NCBI GenBank assembly: GCA_002778785.1
Contig: PEZS01000016.1
Location: 53,092-117,091, forward strand
Length of the DNA: 64,000 nt
Direction: 5' to 3'
Source of the DNA: Bdellovibrionales bacterium CG10_big_fil_rev_8_21_14_0_10_45_34
Lineage (GTDB): Bacteria; Bdellovibrionota; Bdellovibrionia; Bdellovibrionales; 1-14-0-10-45-34
Shown here piece by piece: positions 60,171-64,000 of the stretch (positions within the stretch are counted from its first letter, which is position 1; every line of letters starts with the position of its first letter). Below the pieces are notes generated by a model. The model saw only the letters and a list, made by a program, of their open reading frames with translations, was not told the origin of the DNA and did not search any database. A program made the position numbers and the translations under genes.

Positions 60171-61361
60171 TTAGCACTCTGCTTTTAGCAAGTGAATTGT
60201 AAAAGTAGTGCCTTGGCCCTTCTTGCTTTCAACTTGAATTTTGCCGTTCCACGATTCAATGAATCTTTTGGCGATCGATAGACCGAGGCCCGTACCGCAC
60301 TTATCTCTCCTAGTCGTGAAAAATGGATCGAATATCTTGTGTAATAAATAACTGTCGATTCCTGGACCGTTGTCTTGAATGGAAATGACAATAAAATCTT
60401 GAGGTGATTCTTTTGACATTCCACTGCTTCGATTCGCTGGGAATGCTATTGGGAACGAATTAGTTGAAAGATTTGCGCCACTGCCATTTTGAATTCGTAT
60501 CGTTATCAAAGATTCTGGGGGGGGATTTTGGTCTGATGGCGTCGCTGCCTCTTTCCCAGCGATAATATCTTTGCCAACAATATTCTCGACCATTTCAGAT
60601 AGGTTCATATCATCAAAAGCCTGGATGGAATTGATGATAGTATTAGTCAGTACCTGGCCTAAGGCGTCTTTTTCGGCGATGACCCTTGCCGAGCTTTCGC
60701 AGCTTACCTCAATTGCAATTCCCTTAGCTTTTGCCTCAAGCTCTACGAGATCCCGGACATTCTTTATCACTTCATCTAAACAAACCGGCTGCGTCTCGCC
60801 TTTCACAGCAATGTGCGAAAACTGGAGAAAAGAATTAATAAGCTTCGTGATCCGATCTATCTGTCGAACAATGATTTCAAGGTCACCCCGAATTCCACCT
60901 ATGTCCTCGCGTTCAATAGCGAGTGTCGCTCGCCCACGGATGATCATCATTGGCGTACCAATCTCGTGAGCTAAGTGAGACGAGAGCATACCCATTGATG
61001 CCAAATGCTCCTTCAGCAGAATCTCACCTTCTAATGCTTTGATTTGAGTGATGTCTTTCAAGTAGACGATTTCATCGAGATGATCTAACACTTTCACTGG
61101 GACAGAACGAATTTCCACTAAAGTTTCACCTGCTGCAGTCAACACCTTGCCTACTCTTACGCGTTGTTCAGAGCTGTTCACCAAAAGAGTCTCTTCTGAT
61201 ACACTTGACTCAAAGAGGCCCATGAAATCAGTTCCAATAATGTTGGACCTTACTTGAGAAAACAAAGAAACAGCACCTCGGTTTGCCTCAACTATTTTAC
61301 CGTTCTTAACAGCCAAAATCGCTTCTGAACTGCCTTGAGCAATTGGATGACTAAGTAACAT
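60171..61361 (-). CDS. PAS-domain sensor histidine kinase (NtrB-like)
   Basis: A 396-residue kinase. A PAS fold (about 10-110) is followed by the H-box HLAHEIGTPMMIIRGRATLAIE (phosphorylated His about 134) and an HATPase domain with DNGPGIDSYLLHKIFDPFFTTRRDKCGTGLGLSIAKRFIE (N/G boxes). A 45-residue insert sits before the G1 box. No membrane helix, so cytoplasmic. It lies 11 bases after the NtrC-type regulator, its partner. Confidence 0.92.
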   Translation of the reverse strand: MLLSHPIAQGSSEAILAVKNGKIVEANRGAVSLFSQVRSNIIGTDFMGLFESSVSEETLLVNSSEQRVRVGKVLTAAGETLVEIRSVPVKVLDHLDEIVYLKDITQIKALEGEILLKEHLASMGMLSSHLAHEIGTPMMIIRGRATLAIEREDIGGIRGDLEIIVRQIDRITKLINSFLQFSHIAVKGETQPVCLDEVIKNVRDLVELEAKAKGIAIEVSCESSARVIAEKDALGQVLTNTIINSIQAFDDMNLSEMVENIVGKDIIAGKEAATPSDQNPPPESLITIRIQNGSGANLSTNSFPIAFPANRSSGMSKESPQDFIVISIQDNGPGIDSYLLHKIFDPFFTTRRDKCGTGLGLSIAKRFIESWNGKIQVESKKGQGTTFTIHLLKAEC

Positions 61362-61372
61362 GAATCTCTCTT

Positions 61373-62779
61373 TCAGTGAATTGAATCGTCCGTATCTTCG
61401 AGCGGCTCAGGATCATTATCTCCGATAAGTCCGAAAGTCTTCTCTTTTCGATACAAAGTTCTGCGGCTTATTCCGAGTATTTTTGCGGCGTCGTCCTTCT
61501 TATTGTCAACTTCACCAAGGACCTTTCTAATATATCTTTCTTCTAGCTTCTCGAGAGTAGGCATATCATCCGCCATTTTCTCGACCGCAGATGCGACTGT
61601 TTCAAAGCACGTACCACCTTCGATTGCGGCGACTTCGATAACATCTCCACTGGTCAACACCATGGCCCGTTCAATGACATTTTCGAGCTCTCGAACATTG
61701 CCCGGCCAACTATGTTTCAGTAACAAATCAAGTGCAGCTGGAGCAATTCCCGAAACGTAGCGTTCAGACTGCAGGTTGAATTTTCGAATAAAGCCGTCGA
61801 CCAAGTCGGGTATGTCTTCTTTTCTTTCTCTCAATGAAGGGACCGTGACCGGTATGACGTTTAATCGATAAAAGAGATCCTCGCGAAAATAACCTTCTTT
61901 GACCATTGCCCTTAGGTTTCTATGAGTAGCTGCAACAATTCTGACATTTACATCTCGTAACTGACTGTCACCTACAGAACGAATTTTCTTATCTTGAAGC
62001 ACTCGAAGTAGCTTAGCTTGAAGTGGCAGGCTCAAATCGCCTATCTCATCTAAGAACATTGTTCCACCATTAGCCTCATCGAAAAGACCTTTTTTATCTA
62101 CATAGGCCCCGGTAAATGACCCTTTTATATGTCCGAACAGTTCACTCTCCATAAGATTTTCAGGAATTGCTGTACAGTTTACCGGAACAAACTTCTTAAA
62201 TCTCCGCGGTCCCATATCATGTATTGCACGCGCAACAAGCTCTTTTCCAGAGCCACTCTCACCTGAAATTAACACGTTGGCTGAAGCTGGCGCGATCATT
62301 TCGAGTAAAGCTTGCAGCTTTCTCATGTTCTCACTGAGACCCAAAACGCTCTTAAATTCTTCGGTCGATGCTCTAGTGTATGTGCCGTCTCCGAACACTC
62401 TTGCTTCTCGCAAGGCTCGCCGAGCAACAGAAACCATCTCGTCATTACTAAATGGCTTTTGAATATAATGAAAAGCGCCGGCCTTTACGGCAGTCACGGC
62501 GGTCTCTACACTTCCAAAAGCGGTCATCATAATGGGTATGACACTGGGAAAGTCAGATCTTACTTTTTTAATGAACATGAGACCATCTACGCCCTTCATG
62601 TTTTGATCAGTAATCAAGACTTGAGGGGGTTCGTTTTTGAATTTCGATAAAGCATCCAAAGCAGACGAATACTGAGTTACTTCGTAACCTTCGTCGGTGA
62701 GAACCTCTTTCACTAATTTGCCCATTTCAACGTCGTCGTCGACTACTGCTATATTCGCTCTTATCATAGGAGTTTCCAA
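61373..62779 (-). CDS. NtrC-family sigma-54-dependent response regulator
   Basis: A 468-residue regulator. Receiver domain (about 8-120; VVDDD, phospho-Asp in LITDQNMKG), AAA+ domain (about 145-375) with GESGSGKELVARAIH, the sigma-54 loop ELFGHIKGSFTGAYVDKKGLFDEANGGTMFLDEIG, and a Fis-type HTH (DDAAKILGISRRTLYRKEKTFGL). Once phosphorylated it opens sigma-54 promoters. Operon with the kinase; no clear sigma-54 promoter was found in the window. Confidence 0.95.
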   Translation of the reverse strand: METPMIRANIAVVDDDVEMGKLVKEVLTDEGYEVTQYSSALDALSKFKNEPPQVLITDQNMKGVDGLMFIKKVRSDFPSVIPIMMTAFGSVETAVTAVKAGAFHYIQKPFSNDEMVSVARRALREARVFGDGTYTRASTEEFKSVLGLSENMRKLQALLEMIAPASANVLISGESGSGKELVARAIHDMGPRRFKKFVPVNCTAIPENLMESELFGHIKGSFTGAYVDKKGLFDEANGGTMFLDEIGDLSLPLQAKLLRVLQDKKIRSVGDSQLRDVNVRIVAATHRNLRAMVKEGYFREDLFYRLNVIPVTVPSLRERKEDIPDLVDGFIRKFNLQSERYVSGIAPAALDLLLKHSWPGNVRELENVIERAMVLTSGDVIEVAAIEGGTCFETVASAVEKMADDMPTLEKLEERYIRKVLGEVDNKKDDAAKILGISRRTLYRKEKTFGLIGDNDPEPLEDTDDSIH

Positions 62780-63425
62780 ATTTTCACCAAGCTTCGTTTG
62801 AGTATCATTCGTTCCTTATTCACAAATACGGACTGCCTTCGATGCGTCAATTACATACGATGAAACTAAGTGGTTTCATATCTAAAGTTGCGAAAACCAA
62901 AAGCTGGCGGTACCAGAAGACAAACCTACAATTGGGTGTATATATTGAAAAGAATGAACCTGATCTTCTATCAATCCCAACGAAAAAAGTTGATACCGAT
63001 GACGTACAAGACTCTGACAAATCAAGAGTTGCTCATTGTAGCTTACAATCTCTAAAAAAGTCCATTCAAACAGAACATATTGGAATATTTTAAAACCAGA
63101 GGTCCAAAATCGGCACTTTGAGAAACCCTGCCAAGTAACTCTAATACGAAAATACTTCGTGATTATTAAGGACTTGCACAAAAAGGAGAGAGTTATCTTA
63201 AAGACAGAGCACAGAGACTGACTTCGTTAATGGTAGGTGCTGGGTAATTATTGTAACAAATCACATTTTTGGAAACTTCGAAAAAGTGACTGATAATTTG
63301 TCACTTTTCTGAAGTTTTGGATCCCTCAAACTGAAGTGAGATTTGCGATAAAGGTGTCTCGATGGCACCCCAAAAGATAATAGAAAATTAGAGCCATAAT
63401 TCGCTCTAGCTCTAATAGATCAGAT
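62780..63425. other. 646-base gap upstream of the two-component genes
   Basis: Short open frames on both strands (for example 62842-63093 plus) have no ribosome binding site and no recognised product. The only clear structure is the long hairpin at 63273-63317. Confidence 0.4.
63273..63317 (-). terminator. Long two-step hairpin, possible terminator
   Basis: AAACTTC (63273-63279) with GAAGTTT (63311-63317) encloses AAAAGTGAC (63282-63290) and GTCACTTTT (63300-63308) around a 9-base loop. It is about 110 bases after the minus-strand gene stop at 63426, so it may end that transcript; no T-run follows the outer stem. Confidence 0.55.
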
Positions 63426-63761
63426 CTATTTTTTCGTAGGTAGAAATTTATCCTGCGAAGTACTTGCTCCTGTACCCGACACAACAACTTCAACGCGTCC
63501 CAAGTAGGTGTTAACAACAAGGCAGAAACGACCTTTGTCAGTAACGAAAGTGGCGTACTCCCCTTGATTGCGGCCCTTGTCTACTGTCACATTCAGCTTC
63601 TCATTACCTGTGAACTCGCCCTTTAGGTACCCGCAAACTTCCGCAGCGCCGTCCCTAATTGAGTCCGTATTGAGTCTTTGCCACGCGGTAACGACGACCT
63701 CGGTCGCCGCCAAAGCTTGAGACGAAATAAAAAAAACAGATAGAATTGAAAGCGTTTTCAT
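63426..63761 (-). CDS. Small secreted protein
   Basis: A 111-residue protein with a signal peptide (MKTLSILSVFFISSQALAA) and a short beta-rich mature part with two Cys (EVCGYLKG, GRFCLVV). AAAGGGGGAG before the ATG at 63761 fixes the start over a longer frame to 63842. No family recognised. Confidence 0.68.
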   Translation of the reverse strand: MKTLSILSVFFISSQALAATEVVVTAWQRLNTDSIRDGAAEVCGYLKGEFTGNEKLNVTVDKGRNQGEYATFVTDKGRFCLVVNTYLGRVEVVVSGTGASTSQDKFLPTKK

Positions 63762-63965
63762 AGCTCCCCCTTTTTTTGTAGAATGTATCACCGCTAGAAT
63801 ATCAAGAATACGCCCAAAGTCTTGAATGCTCGGAAGCTGCACTTAAGTCTAGCGCATAGAAGTACTTAATCGATCATATTTGGCTACATATGAGTAGGGC
63901 GTGTCCTCATTTGGGCGAGCGTCGCGAGAAAGCCAATTTAATGCGAGATCAAGGCGCGAGGAGAA

Positions 63966-63984
63966 GCCATAGCGCCTCTATGGC
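63966..63984. repeat. Inverted repeat near the window end
   Basis: GCCATAG-CGCCT-CTATGGC is a perfect 7-bp hairpin in a GC-rich stretch (63895-64000) unlike the AT-rich sequence just before it. The stretch is cut by the window edge; it may be the border of a repeat or a gene. Confidence 0.4.
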
Positions 63985-64000
63985 GCCGACGAGCAACGCT

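Noticed and set aside
62842..63093. 83-codon plus-strand gene upstream of the NtrC-type regulator
   Set aside because: No ribosome binding site, competing open frames on both strands, no recognised domain.

Overview
The window looks like chromosome from a Gram-negative predatory or predator-related bacterium of the Bdellovibrionota (Bdellovibrio/Pseudobdellovibrionaceae type). The inference rests on gene content: LptD, a trypsin-like S1A protease with signal peptide, a TIGR02147/DUF4423 regulator coupled to a large exported protein, a lexA-imuA-imuB block, a 13E12-type HNH nuclease gene with a decayed second copy, and many exported or lipid-anchored proteins of unknown role. Base composition is moderate and genes are dense. 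Genus was not tested by any search.

Layout. 1-5.7 kb: 3' part of a CPA2 cation/H+ antiporter, a membrane protein, a secreted HExxH protease and a long MepA-like murein endopeptidase lipoprotein. 5.9-14.5 kb (minus strand): coiled-coil protein, pyk, a CinA-type protein, lexA, imuA, imuB, and further upstream a TPR protein plus a partner. 14.6-18.8 kb: argS, HU, a ChaN-like protein. 18.9-27.6 kb (mainly plus): VKOR-DsbA fusion, rsmI, CHASE2-adenylate cyclase, a probable cAMP phosphodiesterase and lptD. 28.2-40.8 kb: the conserved ribosome/SRP cluster ffh-rpsP-khpA-rimM-trmD-rplS-rnhB-yraN, all on the minus strand but interrupted twice, by an OPT transporter and by a block holding the trypsin, the TIGR02147 regulator and a repeat-bearing exported protein. 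40.8-44.8 kb: lemA, two TPM-domain genes and a YadGH-like ABC exporter. 45-46.2 kb: trhO and initiator tRNA.

46.2-56.5 kb is an accessory, partly decayed zone: a frameshifted RHH-type antitoxin, an orphan XRE protein, an exported J-domain protein, the HNH gene, a complete toxin-antitoxin pair with a palindromic operator over its start codon, a relic of a second HNH copy, a DUF1653 gene running into a broken GNAT gene, a broken lipoprotein gene, and truncated TylF-like methyltransferase and arsenate-reductase-like genes. A CNNM/CorC-like protein and a Gcr-type membrane protein sit among them. 56.5-64 kb: an AI-2E transporter, an RRM protein coupled to an IF-1 gene, a small exported protein behind an array of short palindromes, a Cys-rich membrane protein, an NtrC-type two-component pair and a small secreted protein.

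Working links: LexA probably controls the ImuAB translesion factors. The cyclase and the neighbouring phosphodiesterase would set cAMP. LemA/TPM/ABC and LptD serve the envelope. The MepA-like, HExxH and trypsin proteins form a secreted lytic set consistent with, but not proof of, a predatory life style.
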